A stretch of DNA of 64,000 nt from Paenibacillus sp. URB8-2 (GTDB lineage: Bacteria; Bacillota; Bacilli; Paenibacillales; Paenibacillaceae). Shown piece after piece: positions 1 through 7,934 of this stretch; position 1 is the first letter of the stretch, and the number at the start of each line of letters is the position of its first letter. Where the stretch lies: contig NZ_AP023239.1 in NCBI RefSeq assembly GCF_013393385.1, positions 4,588,001 to 4,652,000 on the forward strand. The letters are read 5' to 3'. A program made the translations under genes and the position numbers. Under the pieces are notes generated by a model. That model had not been told where the DNA came from and ran no database searches. It saw only the letters and a list, made by a program, of their open reading frames with translations.

Positions 1-923
1 CCGAGCTCGCGAAGCCATGCATCGGTTCCGGCGAAGCCGTAGGGCATCGGAGCTTTGACTTCGGGCACGCCAAATTCCTGCTCCAGCGCCGCCGCCATAT
101 ACGATGAGAGCGTATAGCAGAAGCCTACGGTTGCCGCCGCTTCAGACAATTGCTCGAGATCGGAGACGGATGCCATATCCACAACATAATTGACTCTTAG
201 ATTAAGCTCTTTGAACATAGGGGTAAAGATATCCGAACCCCAAAGACTGATGACATTGACGAGATCCTCTTGTTTTTTCGTGCTTTTTTTCACAATCTGT
301 CGCAAAATGCCATGCTGGGTCGCGTCAAAGCCGGTACTCCAATGCTTCGATCTGAATCCTTCACAGAAAAGAGGAATGACGGGAATCCCCAGCTCCTCTT
401 GTTTCTTCCTTGCAACACTTTCAATATCTTCGCCAATGATCCCGGTAGGGCAGGAGGTTCCTATGAAAATGGCTTTGGGCGAATATCTTTCCCATGCATC
501 GTCAATGGATTGCTTGAGTTTGCCAAGCGCGCCAAACACCATATCCGTCTCCTGCAGGTTTGTATTGATAATTCGAATATTCTCGACTTTATGGCCTCTC
601 ATGGCCAATCCATTGCGGTAGATTGAATTGTAGGGAACTTGTCCGGCGCCGCAGCCGATAGGTGAATGCTGGATCAGCACCGCATCTCTGACATTGCCTG
701 CCTGACATTCAACCATTTGCTCACTGCACACCGAGCCTTGAGTGAAAGGTCCTTTGGCTTCACACAGCCGGCATCCATCTTTATTGCTTTTACATCCGCT
801 TCCTCTTTGCTGATAGCCTGATTGCGTGTGCAGATCCGATGCTGTTCCGTTCCAGGCGATGATTGTGCCGAGCCGCCGCTCGCGATTCTGAACTTCAGTC
901 AACCTCAAATTGATCTTGCCCAT
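1..923 (-). CDS. nitrogenase component 1-like oxidoreductase subunit (3' end outside window)
   Basis: The minus-strand frame is open from an ATG at 921-923 to the window edge (about 307 codons). It looks like the alpha/beta-subunit fold shared by NifD/NifK/NifE/NifN and other nitrogenase-like reductases. A Cys-rich N-terminal stretch (CRLCEAKG, then VCSEQMVECQAG) is followed by HSPIGCGAG, which resembles the P-cluster-type ligand region, and later by IGTSCPTGIIGEDI, the family's typical loop. Family knowledge says such proteins bind metalloclusters and pair with a second subunit and a NifH-like reductase, which would lie further left. Whether it is true nitrogenase, a cofactor-assembly protein or another reductase of the superfamily cannot be decided from this half. 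A good promoter lies upstream at 1030-1058. Confidence 0.75.
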   Translation of the reverse strand, partial: MGKINLRLTEVQNRERRLGTIIAWNGTASDLHTQSGYQQRGSGCKSNKDGCRLCEAKGPFTQGSVCSEQMVECQAGNVRDAVLIQHSPIGCGAGQVPYNSIYRNGLAMRGHKVENIRIINTNLQETDMVFGALGKLKQSIDDAWERYSPKAIFIGTSCPTGIIGEDIESVARKKQEELGIPVIPLFCEGFRSKHWSTGFDATQHGILRQIVKKSTKKQEDLVNVISLWGSDIFTPMFKELNLRVNYVVDMASVSDLEQLSEAAATVGFCYTLSSYMAAALEQEFGVPEVKAPMPYGFAGTDAWLREL

Positions 924-1012
924 TCGCTATCCATCCTCTCTTACCCCATTTGACGCCCGGTGATCCGTAAAGGCAATAGTCACAGTAATATTTCATACTA
1001 AATAGCTAGGAT

Positions 1013-1058
1013 TTGTATACAATGACCAAAGTATATATTTACGTTCATATTCTGTCAA
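1013..1058 (-). promoter_or_regulatory. promoter with overlapping palindrome for the nitrogenase-like gene
   Basis: Read on the minus strand, TTGACA (1053-1058) and TATACT (1030-1035) are separated by exactly 17 bases, a near-consensus housekeeping promoter. A perfect 10-bp palindrome, TTGTATACAA, at 1013-1022 falls at or just before the expected transcription start and could be an operator. The ATG lies about 100 bases downstream, so a leader is predicted. The regulator is unknown. Confidence 0.6.
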
Positions 1059-1134
1059 TATATTCTATGGTTTATTTTGTAAAGTAAATTGCCAACAAGT
1101 TGAAAAAATCTATGAACAGGGGTATTTCCGCTTT

Positions 1135-1548
1135 TGCTGATCGGATACTTGTTCTGGCTCGATTGGCGGATGGCGCTTGTGCTGCTGGTTCTGGTCATTT
1201 TTGTGTTGTGGCTGCAGGGCCATGTGTATTGCCAGTGAAGAAGGGAAGCAGGATTACCGGGATTACAATTCTTTTCTGGAGGAAATGAACGCGGCGGGCG
1301 TCGAGTATGTGCGGGGGCATCCAGGCGGTGAAGATTTTCGGCGTGACAGCCAAATCCTTCCTGACCTTTAAGCGGGCAGTGGAAAAATACCGGGTTCTGT
1401 CGCATAAACCACCGATATGTACAAAGCCTCCTATAGCCTGTTTGTCGTGATCGTGCTCTCACTGATTTCCTTCGTCGTGCCTGTCGGCATGCTGCTGCTC
1501 AGCGGCGATCCAGGCAACCCGGAGTTTACGCTTACCTTTACCGTGTTA
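1135..1548 (+). pseudogene. decayed ABC exporter membrane-domain fragment
   Basis: Pieces of one ABC-exporter transmembrane domain appear in shifting frames on the plus strand. LIGYLFWLDWRMALVLL starts near 1139, ASEEGKQDYRDYNSFLEEM lies in the next frame near 1220-1290, GIQAVKIFGVTAKSFLTF lies in another near 1318-1370, and TDMYKASYSLFVVIVLS resumes near 1412. At least three frameshifts and a stop separate them, and both ends of the gene are missing. The EYVRG-IQAVKIFG pattern is typical of the coupling-helix region of type IV ABC exporters. The remnant runs into the decayed transposase at about 1549. Confidence 0.65.
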
Positions 1549-1953
1549 ACTGCGTGGATTTGTGAGTGGATTTGGGTTGTCAAGCCTCCCCGGGATCAGC
1601 CAATGGCCTGCTGAAGGCCCCCCTTTTGTACCCGCTCCATATTAATGAACACGTACAATCGTCGCATCGATCATGATGCTTTCAAGGTCGGGTTCAATCG
1701 AGACATGCTCTTAAATCCAGTCCCAAATGCCGGCGATTTGCCAGCGGCGAACCCGGCTGTAGACGGTGGACCAGGAGCCGTAGGTTTCCGGTAAATCTCG
1801 CCAGGGCGCACCTGTTCGCGCCACCCACAGCATGGCATTCAGCATCTGGCGATGGTCTTTCGGGGTGTTCCCTCCTTGGGGTTTTCGTTCCGACGGCAGA
1901 TGATCCTTGATTTTTTCCCATTGGTTATCACAGATTTCGTATCGTCTTATCAC
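1549..1953 (-). pseudogene. decayed IS5-family transposase
   Basis: The intact N-terminal part (80 codons from 1953) has the DUF4096-type start of IS5-family transposases: YEICDNQWEKIKDHLPSE, then AMLWVARTGAPWRDLPE and STVYSRVRRW. It ends in a premature TAA after WDWI. The same frame continues after the stop with EHVSIEPDLESIMIDATIVR, the start of the DDE domain. After a second stop and a frameshift, RSRGGLTT-like residues are recognisable near 1570-1600. The catalytic C-terminal half is missing. No terminal inverted repeats were identified. Confidence 0.75.
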
Positions 1954-2149
1954 ACCTACTATTTACCCAATTTTTAAAAAATCATAGTTTGCATACATGC
2001 CCTAGATATTCATTTGTTGGTATAAAAACAATTTCACCGTAACTGTTTCTACTTTCTCTAAAATTAAGGTTGCTATAGTAAAATTTCAGTAGTTCTTCTC
2101 TTAACGGTTATTTAATTGGGAAATCTTCCTAATTTTTATTGGTAGTTCG

Positions 2150-2323
2150 TTATAATACTCCACCGACAATTACCCCCAGAAGCCCGCTAACATATTGAGA
2201 ATCTAACTTATAATCTTTCATAATTTTATAGGTGAAGAGTACTAAGAAAAGAACTATAACTATGAGTAGTAATGTATTTTTTGCAGTCTCATCCTCGATA
2301 CTCCTTAAAAATATAATTATCAA
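2150..2323 (-). CDS. small membrane protein, probable remnant of a further cassette
   Basis: A 57-codon frame on the minus strand, with a possible TTG start at 2323, encodes one strongly hydrophobic helix (NTLLLIVIVLFLVLFTY) and a second, Gly-rich hydrophobic end (VSGLLGVIVGGVL). It lies immediately beyond the last attC-like site, where the next cassette would begin. A second coding-like stretch (REELLKFYYSNLNFRES) follows in another frame at about 1995-2110. This suggests one decayed gene cut by the IS5 remnant. No Shine-Dalgarno sequence supports the start, and the function is unknown. The stretch 1954-2149 holds nothing else recognisable. Confidence 0.4.
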   Translation of the reverse strand: MIIIFLRSIEDETAKNTLLLIVIVLFLVLFTYKIMKDYKLDSQYVSGLLGVIVGGVL

Positions 2324-2331
2324 GTGGTTTC

Positions 2332-2492
2332 ATATAACGTTGGTGTATTCACGAACCCTCACCACCTTAAGAATCCGAAGGACCGGCCGCGACGCGGTTA
2401 GGTGGTGTAGAGTTGTCCGCTGAATCCGCTTCTTCGAAATCCATCTGGTGGACCGAGGGCCGAATGCCCGAAGTGGGAATACGTTGTTATAC
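2332..2492 (-). repeat. attC-like site 16 (distal end of array)
   Basis: On the plus strand it opens with ATATAAC-G and closes with GTTATAC. The left arm box GTATTCACG faces a degenerate right box GTGGGAATAC, which breaks the usual CGTGAATAC. The inner arm pairs CACCACCTTAA with TTAGGTGGTG, and a second arm pairs GTCCGCTG with TGGTGGAC. This is the last full site and follows the HAD gene. The decayed right box may mark an old, inactive site. Confidence 0.75.
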
Positions 2493-2498
2493 GCTGTG

Positions 2499-3305
2499 CT
2501 ACTCTTCTTTGAAATACTTTTCTAGGCTTACAGCTACTCCATCATGATCATTGCTATCGGTTATTTCATCAGCAATTTCCTTCAATCCCTCAATAGCATT
2601 TGCCATGGCGATGGAATATCCAGCTTTCTTAAAAAGACCTATATCATTATGATCATCACCAAATACAATAACTGAATCCAGCTCTACATTATACAAATTG
2701 CATAGTTTAGTTATTGCTGACTCCTTAGATGCTAGGAGCGGCATGATTTGTATCAATTGATTATTATCCGTAGTTATTATATTTATTTTATCTTCAAACT
2801 TAGTAAACAGTCCCAGAATCTGATTATTTCCAGAGAGGAGTATCTTCGTTGCTTCATATTGCTTCATCTCATTTAAGGGTTTAACAATGGGGTTTGATCT
2901 TGCATTCATCGAGGTAATATAATCAAGCTCTATTAAACTAAACCACTCGTCATTCACTTCCATCGTGAGTTCAATCAGAGGATCATGCTGCAAACAGTAA
3001 TCAAGAATTTCTGAAGTTACATTAGCAGGGATTGATTCACTAAATTCTATCTTAGATTTCTTACATATTACCTGTGCTCCGTTGTAATATACAAAAGCTC
3101 CGATATCCAATAAATCCTTAGGAAGAAACCAATTAACAGCCCTAGGCGGTCGAGCTGTAGCAATGATAATTCTCATTCCTCTTTGATAACACGATAAAAC
3201 GGCTTCTAAGTTTCTCTTTGATACTTCTTTCTTAGAGTTTAATAATGTACCGTCCAAATCAAGGACTACTGTTGAATACTTCAATGATCCAACCCCCAAT
3301 AACAA
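2499..3305 (-). CDS. Cof-type HAD-superfamily phosphatase (cassette 16)
   Basis: The 268-residue frame has the HAD motif I DLDGTLLN, motif II in IIIATARPP, a conserved Lys region before motif III, and motif III/IV GDDHNDIGLF. It matches the Cof/YidA type (HAD-IIB cap) that dephosphorylates small phosphorylated metabolites in the cytoplasm; the substrate is unknown. A strong GGGGGTTGGATCA precedes a TTG at about residue 8, so the true start is probably TTG near 3284, giving LKYSTVVLDLDG. The gene ends six bases before attC-like site 16. A second, unrelated Cof-type phosphatase of the host chromosome lies at 30600-31376. Confidence 0.85.
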   Translation of the reverse strand: MLLGVGSLKYSTVVLDLDGTLLNSKKEVSKRNLEAVLSCYQRGMRIIIATARPPRAVNWFLPKDLLDIGAFVYYNGAQVICKKSKIEFSESIPANVTSEILDYCLQHDPLIELTMEVNDEWFSLIELDYITSMNARSNPIVKPLNEMKQYEATKILLSGNNQILGLFTKFEDKINIITTDNNQLIQIMPLLASKESAITKLCNLYNVELDSVIVFGDDHNDIGLFKKAGYSIAMANAIEGLKEIADEITDSNDHDGVAVSLEKYFKEE

Positions 3306-3321
3306 ATCTCTTCGTTATTTC

Positions 3322-3479
3322 ATCTAACGTTTCCGCATTCACGAACTCGATAGTCTTAAGGCGCGTCAAGCCGGGTCGAAGACTTAACCTCGTAGGGTTG
3401 TCTGCAGCATTAACTCCTCGCCTCTACTTCTGCAGACCAAGGGATCGTTAGGGCCCGCAGCGTGAATGTAATGTTAGAG
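3322..3479 (-). repeat. attC-like site 15
   Basis: Opens with ATCTAAC-G and closes with GTTAGAG. Outer arms are GCATTCACG and GCGTGAATG. The first inner arm is built on TAGTCTTAAG and GACTTAACCT; the second pairs GTCTGCAG with CTGCAGAC. It shares the CTGCAG arm with sites 10 and 13. The TAA stop of the frame-corrected gene of cassette 15 falls inside its GTTAGAG box. Confidence 0.85.
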
Positions 3480-4039
3480 GAAGTCATTGCTTTCTCTGCA
3501 ATTCATCCATGATTCCTTATTTAGTACCATTTCAATATTATTCCATTCTTCGTTCTTTAAAGATCTATATACGTTTTCTGTTATCTTTCCTTTCTTAAAT
3601 CCTACACTTCATAGCACTCAATTGCTCGCTTGTTGATATCATAGACATTAAGTTTTATTCTGTTCAATTGAAATATCTCAAATCCCATCTGAACTAATTG
3701 ATAAAGTGCTCGCCTTCCTATACCTTGTCCCCTGTAACCTTCATCATCTTTCATTAAAAATCTTCCAATAATCGCTTCCTTATTGTTTATATCGAACCTA
3801 CCTATTTGAATTGATCCTATTGGTTCGTTATTTGTTAAATCTTTAATCATATAAAGGTACACATCAGATTCTAACGAGTTGATTCCTTTAGAGTAATGTT
3901 CTTCCACCTGTTCAACGGTAAGAGGAAACTGATATGTTGGACCTGCCCATTGCATTAAAAAGTCTTGATCATGTTGATTTACCCACTCAACAACAACAGA
4001 AAAATCTGATGTATTTAAAGGCTTTAATTCTATCTTCAT
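3475..4039 (-). pseudogene. frameshifted GNAT acetyltransferase (cassette 15)
   Basis: The N-terminal 145 residues from ATG 4039 (preceded by GGGGGAGATTCA) form a GNAT fold of the RimJ/RimL kind: EPIGSIQIGRFD, then the acetyl-CoA loop EGYRGQGIGRRAL and the helix RIKLNVYDINKRAIECYE. The frame then stops at 3602. In the neighbouring frame the sequence carries on without a break (SVGFKKGKITENVYRSLKNE and more) to a TAA at 3475-3477. This is exactly what is expected after loss of one base near 3605. The complete protein would be about 187 residues. It may be a real mutation or an assembly error. Family members acetylate antibiotics, polyamines or protein N-termini; the substrate is unknown. Confidence 0.8.
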
Positions 4040-4073
4040 TGAATCTCCCCCAACATGGCTTTGCATTGATTTC

Positions 4074-4230
4074 TTCTAACGTTCTTGTATTCACGAGCCT
4101 GAAAGGCTTAAGGCGCGTCAGGCCGGGTCGAAGACTTAGCCTCGCAGGGTTGTCTGCTGAATCCATTTCTTCGAAAATGCTTCTGCAGACCAAGGGTCGT
4201 AAGGCCCGCAGCGTGAATACGATGTTATGT
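4074..4230 (-). repeat. attC-like site 14
   Basis: Opens with TTCTAAC-G and closes with GTTATGT. Outer arms GTATTCACG and GCGTGAATAC pair fully, showing the A-T version of the arm where other sites have G-C. The inner arm joins AGGCTTAAGG with ACTTAGCCT. Confidence 0.85.
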
Positions 4231-4262
4231 GATGCCGCCACATCTTCGAATCACTGAATAAT

Positions 4263-4883
4263 TCACTTCCATGTTTCGTATTCTTCTACAAAAGCCATGC
4301 ACCAATATCCTGTATTATCAATTATTGATATGGCTTTCCTACTATTTATAATCTTACTTAATTCATTGAAATGATAAGCTTCAATTCTATCTAAACTATT
4401 CACTTCATCATAATAACGATACATCATGAGCACTTCAGATCCTTGCTTCAAATTTCTTTCTCCTACCAAATTATTGAGATATGTTATTCTCTCTTTACTT
4501 TCAACATTTTGGATTCCTATTACATAATGTGGTACATAATACTCCTCTGTCTTACAAAATAATTTATCAATCGTTTCAATATCTTTTTTAAATAGATTTT
4601 CTCGTTCGAGATGTAGAACAACATATAAATAATTCTCTTTGTCGATTCTTTCATCCCATTTCCACCACGACAAGTCCATCGGCCGTGATCTACCATAATC
4701 CAAATTAGGTTTCGTATCTTCTACAAATGAGAATAGGCCAAGCATTTCACCCAAATTCGCAAAGTAATCAATCTCTCTTTTGGTAAACATAGAGCGATTA
4801 GTTGCTTGATGAAGGTTTAATTTTCTATAGTTCCTTACATATCCTTCCATAAAACTCATGAGATTGAATTGTTCTTTTGTCAT
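4263..4883 (-). CDS. hypothetical protein, 206 residues (cassette 14)
   Basis: I do not recognise a family. The protein is soluble, without signal peptide or membrane segment. It is rich in aromatic and charged residues, with a PMDLSWWKWDERID segment and a mixed alpha/beta pattern (YLYVVLHLE, YYVPHYVIGIQ). The ATG at 4883 is preceded by CAGGAGAACCAA, a good ribosome site. It sits alone between two attC-like sites, so it has no operon partner and its own promoter or read-through from the array would be needed. Confidence 0.65.
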   Translation of the reverse strand: MTKEQFNLMSFMEGYVRNYRKLNLHQATNRSMFTKREIDYFANLGEMLGLFSFVEDTKPNLDYGRSRPMDLSWWKWDERIDKENYLYVVLHLERENLFKKDIETIDKLFCKTEEYYVPHYVIGIQNVESKERITYLNNLVGERNLKQGSEVLMMYRYYDEVNSLDRIEAYHFNELSKIINSRKAISIIDNTGYWCMAFVEEYETWK

Positions 4884-4925
4884 TTGGTTCTCCTGTTTGT
4901 ATTTTTAATTTTTTTTAGCGGTTTC

Positions 4926-5085
4926 ACATAACGTTTCCGCATTCACGAACCCGAGAGGCTTAAAGCGCTTAAGCGCCGGGTCGTAGACTTAGCCTCGCAG
5001 AGTTGTCTGCAGCAATAACTTCCCCGCCTTTGCTTCTGCAGACCAAGGGAACGAAAGGGCTCGTAGCGTGAATGTTATGTTATGT
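4926..5085 (-). repeat. attC-like site 13
   Basis: Opens with ACATAAC-G and closes with GTTATGT, the latter preceded by a tandem ATGTT copy. Outer arms are GCATTCACG and GCGTGAATG. The first inner arm pairs GAGGCTTAA with CTTAGCCTC, and the second pairs GTCTGCAG with CTGCAGAC. It is very like sites 10 and 15. Confidence 0.85.
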
Positions 5086-5114
5086 GATGTGATGTAATCG
5101 ACTTCTTTGATTTA

Positions 5115-5660
5115 CTACATAATTACTTGTCGTAAGCTACATTCACTTATAGCATCCTCAATACTATCCTTATCTAAATTCATTTTAATTCCATCCGCTA
5201 TGCTTTTCATTGGGAAAAAAGCCATTGTTATTTGTTCCTCTAAATAAAATATAATTCCGTAATCAAATCTAATTATTTCTTCACCGATGGTCTCTGCCCT
5301 ATCATATATCTCTATTTTATTTACTTTTAATGATCTAGGCAGATTAAATGAATAATGTGGACCAAAATAGCATTTGCGATTACTATCATAATTTATTCCT
5401 TCGGGTTTTGTTGATCTTTCTATAGTTAATTTCCAGTAATAATTATAATGTTCTGTTTCAAGCCACTCATTCTTAATAATTTTAAAAAAAGTCTGGTTCA
5501 ATTTGAATGCTAAAATTATAGTATGAACCAATATAAGACGATTTGTATCTGGTTTCCGCTCCTGGGAATTAATTATTTGTACTGTTCTTCCTATATAACT
5601 CTTTAAAATCATTATTTGTTCTTTATTTAAAAAAGAAGTGTAGGTTTTTATGTTATTCAC
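5115..5660 (-). CDS. hypothetical protein, about 181 residues (cassette 13)
   Basis: No family recognised. The longest frame would start at 5699, inside attC-like site 12, which is unlikely. A GTG at 5658-5660 preceded by ATAGGAAACCAG is the better start (VNNIKTYTSFLNKEQ). The protein is soluble, with alternating hydrophobic strands (EIIRFDYGIIFYLEEQITMAF) and a central YYWKLTIERSTKPEG segment. It ends 30 bases before site 13. Low GC and isolated cassette context are all that can be said. Confidence 0.6.
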   Translation of the reverse strand: MNNIKTYTSFLNKEQIMILKSYIGRTVQIINSQERKPDTNRLILVHTIILAFKLNQTFFKIIKNEWLETEHYNYYWKLTIERSTKPEGINYDSNRKCYFGPHYSFNLPRSLKVNKIEIYDRAETIGEEIIRFDYGIIFYLEEQITMAFFPMKSIADGIKMNLDKDSIEDAISECSLRQVIM

Positions 5661-5678
5661 CTGGTTTCCTATTATTTC

Positions 5679-5823
5679 ACATAACGTTCTTATATTCACG
5701 AAATGACCCAGCCTTAGATAGCTCTTATCTTAGGCTGGGTCATTTGTTGTCTGAGCTCCTTCCATGATTATACATCTGACAACCTAGGGGTGGTAGCCCC
5801 GCAGCGTGAATACTATGTTATAC
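5679..5823 (-). repeat. attC-like site 12, variant with a perfect inner hairpin
   Basis: Opens with ACATAAC-G and closes with GTTATAC. Outer arms ATATTCACG and GCGTGAATAC match. The inside differs from its neighbours: AAATGACCCAGCCTTAGATA is followed closely by its reverse complement, giving one long, nearly perfect hairpin at about 5700-5742. A second small arm pairs GTTGTCTGA with TCTGACAAC. Confidence 0.8.
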
Positions 5824-5858
5824 GCAGTTGCATCATCTTCGATTAACATACTAACTCT

Positions 5859-6686
5859 TCATGAAGTACCAAAAAATCTTTGAATAACTGGCTCCATCGC
5901 TGCACCCAAGATGAAAATGATAATTGACCAAATAATTAATAACAATGGTGAGCTTCTTACTATTTCAATTACTCCTAAAAAACTTAATCCATATATCTCT
6001 GTTTTCTTTGACTTTATCTTGGTGTTATCTTGTTCTAGTAAATTCAATATTCTATCAACCATTTCAACTTTCCTCATAGTTGACATATGTAGCTTTAAAT
6101 AGTCCTTATTTTCAAATGCTTCAGCTTCGTCTTTACCGGTAAGAGCATCTTTTGTGGAAATCGCATTTAAATGTGACATATTAAGTAACTGTCCTGATGG
6201 TTGATGCTCAACAAAATTATATGTATATAACTTACCTAAGATATCAGACAAGTCAAATTTTTGATCATCTTCAATTGTAAATGTTCTACCTCCTACGATC
6301 CTACACCTATTTGCGATTGCTTCAAACCCATAACTTGCATTTCTCATATTCCAATGTACCCAGCAATACGGACTATTTTTTTTAACATATGAATTAAATT
6401 CTGACAACATTTCTTTCTCCAACAAATCAATATCTTGTACTGATGCAACAGCTAAATTTATCTTTTTGAACTGAGCTTGCAAATGTATAGAGAACGCTTT
6501 AGATTCACCACTTGCTCTGTTTTTCACACAAATACTTGTAACACGAGGTGTTCTACCTTCAAGATTAAAAAATGATTCACACGAATAGTGAATCACTAAA
6601 GTTTTATTTCTATTACTTTTTAATTTATTCAGTTTTTCAATGCCTTGCTGTCTCTCATCTAATCTATGTGAACGAAAAATTCTCAT
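5859..6686 (-). CDS. hypothetical protein with C-terminal membrane anchor (cassette 12)
   Basis: A 275-residue protein of unknown family. Residues 28-160 form a soluble alpha/beta domain with TLVIHYSCESF near the start and a distinctive YCWVHWNMRNASYGFEAI segment. The acidic, aromatic pattern is faintly reminiscent of RNase H-like nucleases, which is only a guess. Residues about 245-268 (SPLLLIIWSIIIFILGAAM) are one strong membrane helix, so the protein is tail-anchored with a cytoplasmic body. The ATG at 6686 follows AGGGGGAATT. It is flanked by sites 12 and 11 and has no operon partner. Confidence 0.65.
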   Translation of the reverse strand: MRIFRSHRLDERQQGIEKLNKLKSNRNKTLVIHYSCESFFNLEGRTPRVTSICVKNRASGESKAFSIHLQAQFKKINLAVASVQDIDLLEKEMLSEFNSYVKKNSPYCWVHWNMRNASYGFEAIANRCRIVGGRTFTIEDDQKFDLSDILGKLYTYNFVEHQPSGQLLNMSHLNAISTKDALTGKDEAEAFENKDYLKLHMSTMRKVEMVDRILNLLEQDNTKIKSKKTEIYGLSFLGVIEIVRSSPLLLIIWSIIIFILGAAMEPVIQRFFGTS

Positions 6687-6753
6687 AATTCCCCCTAGAT
6701 AATGTAAATTATACTTTTCTATTTTATTTTTTTATTTCATAAAGTGCAATTGC

Positions 6754-6912
6754 GTATAACGTTTCCGTGTTCACAACGTCCCACCACCTTAAGGCCAGTA
6801 GGGCCGGCCACAATGCGGTTAGGTGGTGCGGATGTGTCACGGTAATTACTCCCCGACTTATCTCCCGGGACCAAGGTAGCCTGTCTGCCGATGCGTGAAC
6901 ACATTGTTATAC
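6754..6912 (-). repeat. attC-like site 11
   Basis: Opens with GTATAAC-G and closes with GTTATAC. Outer arms are GTGTTCACA and GCGTGAACACA, the third version of the co-varying arm. The inner arm pairs CACCACCTTAA with TTAGGTGGTG. The region between carries CCGGCCACAATGCGG, a motif shared with sites 5, 6 and 9. Confidence 0.85.
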
Positions 6913-6939
6913 GACATTGACTCTTCTTCGCTTCCGCTT

Positions 6940-7719
6940 TCAAAAATTATTCTTGTTAATAACCATCATAAATATAAGTCCATTAATTAGATCAATAAAC
7001 TTCTTTGTTTCATCTTCTGAAGGAAAGTATTCACTTTGAGTAACTTTGGTCTTTAGTGAAAATATGGTCATTAACATTTGTTTTACTTCTGTTTTATCAT
7101 ATCCATTAACAACTGCTAATTCTGTAACAGTAGGTCTAAATCCGATTAATCCTGGATTATTCTCTTGCCAGGCTTTCACGTACTTATCAAATACAGTAAA
7201 TGCATTTATAACTTGATCTATAGGTTGTTGATCAGAATTATAATCGATTGATGGCAAATATTTAATATCAGGTAGCTTAAACTTCTGTGATTCTGGCTCC
7301 ATTAATCTGACATATCGCTCAGGTAAAATGTTGTTAAAGTCCAGTTGTAATTCTTCGGTAGCAAATCTTTTTATAAAATGATATGCAACATCTACAAGAA
7401 ACTCGGTTGTCATCTCATCAGGCGTAATGCCCTTATGTTGAATTGTATTGCGTAAATCATGTATCTCTTGAAGTCTTGGTAATTCTATTATCTTGATTTC
7501 TTTTAAACTATTTAGTGTTTCATGTAATGAGAGTGTGTTGCCATCAGACTTATATATTGATTTACCAAGTTGAACTACTTTTTCTTTTAAGAACAATTCT
7601 AATGCATGATCTATGTGAAGAACGGCAAATTTTCTGCTTACAATAGTGCCATCTAAATAATGTTCAACTCCATGTTGGAACGATTCAATGGCATGATTCA
7701 GCATTGGTGAAGTCTTCAT
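6940..7719 (-). CDS. HEPN-like protein (cassette 11)
   Basis: From the ATG at 7719 (preceded by GGAGGTAAGTTTT) it encodes 259 residues. The N-terminal 100 residues form an all-helical domain: FAVLHIDHALELFLKEKV, then ETLNSL, then EIHDLRNTIQHKG. The last contains an R-x4-H motif (RNTIQH, near residues 90-95), the usual RNase signature of HEPN proteins. HEPN proteins include RNase toxins and defence effectors as well as inactive binding proteins. The C-terminal half (residues 150-259) is uncharacterised. No antitoxin gene stands beside it, since attC-like sites lie on both sides. Activity is therefore open. Confidence 0.7.
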   Translation of the reverse strand: MKTSPMLNHAIESFQHGVEHYLDGTIVSRKFAVLHIDHALELFLKEKVVQLGKSIYKSDGNTLSLHETLNSLKEIKIIELPRLQEIHDLRNTIQHKGITPDEMTTEFLVDVAYHFIKRFATEELQLDFNNILPERYVRLMEPESQKFKLPDIKYLPSIDYNSDQQPIDQVINAFTVFDKYVKAWQENNPGLIGFRPTVTELAVVNGYDKTEVKQMLMTIFSLKTKVTQSEYFPSEDETKKFIDLINGLIFMMVINKNNF

Positions 7720-7755
7720 AAAACTTACCTCCAAAAATATTCTCTAATCAATTTC

Positions 7756-7914
7756 GTATAACGTTTCCGCATTCACGAACCCGAGAGGCTTAAGGCGCGT
7801 TAGCGCCGGGTCGGAGACTTAGCCTCGCAGGGTTGTCTGCAGCATTAACTCCTCGCCTCTACTTCTGCAGACCAAGGGATCGTTAGGGCCCGCAGCGTGA
7901 ATGCTTTGTTATCT
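7756..7914 (-). repeat. attC-like site 10
   Basis: Opens with GTATAAC-G and closes with GTTATCT. Outer arms are GCATTCACG and GCGTGAATGC. The first inner arm pairs AGGCTTAAGG with ACTTAGCCT and is capped by GGCGC-GTTA-GCGCC; the second pairs GTCTGCAG with CTGCAGAC. It is a clear representative of the common type. Confidence 0.9.
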
Positions 7915-7934
7915 GATGGAATGCCAGCCTTGAA

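Noticed and set aside
190..626. Plus-strand frames of 118 and 143 codons at the left edge
   Set aside because: Antisense to the nitrogenase-like gene, whose minus frame shows family motifs throughout.
6737..6943. Minus-strand frames lying within attC-like sites (also 12046-12234, 12679-12870 and 3987-4241)
   Set aside because: They merely read through the palindromes; no ribosome site and no family match.
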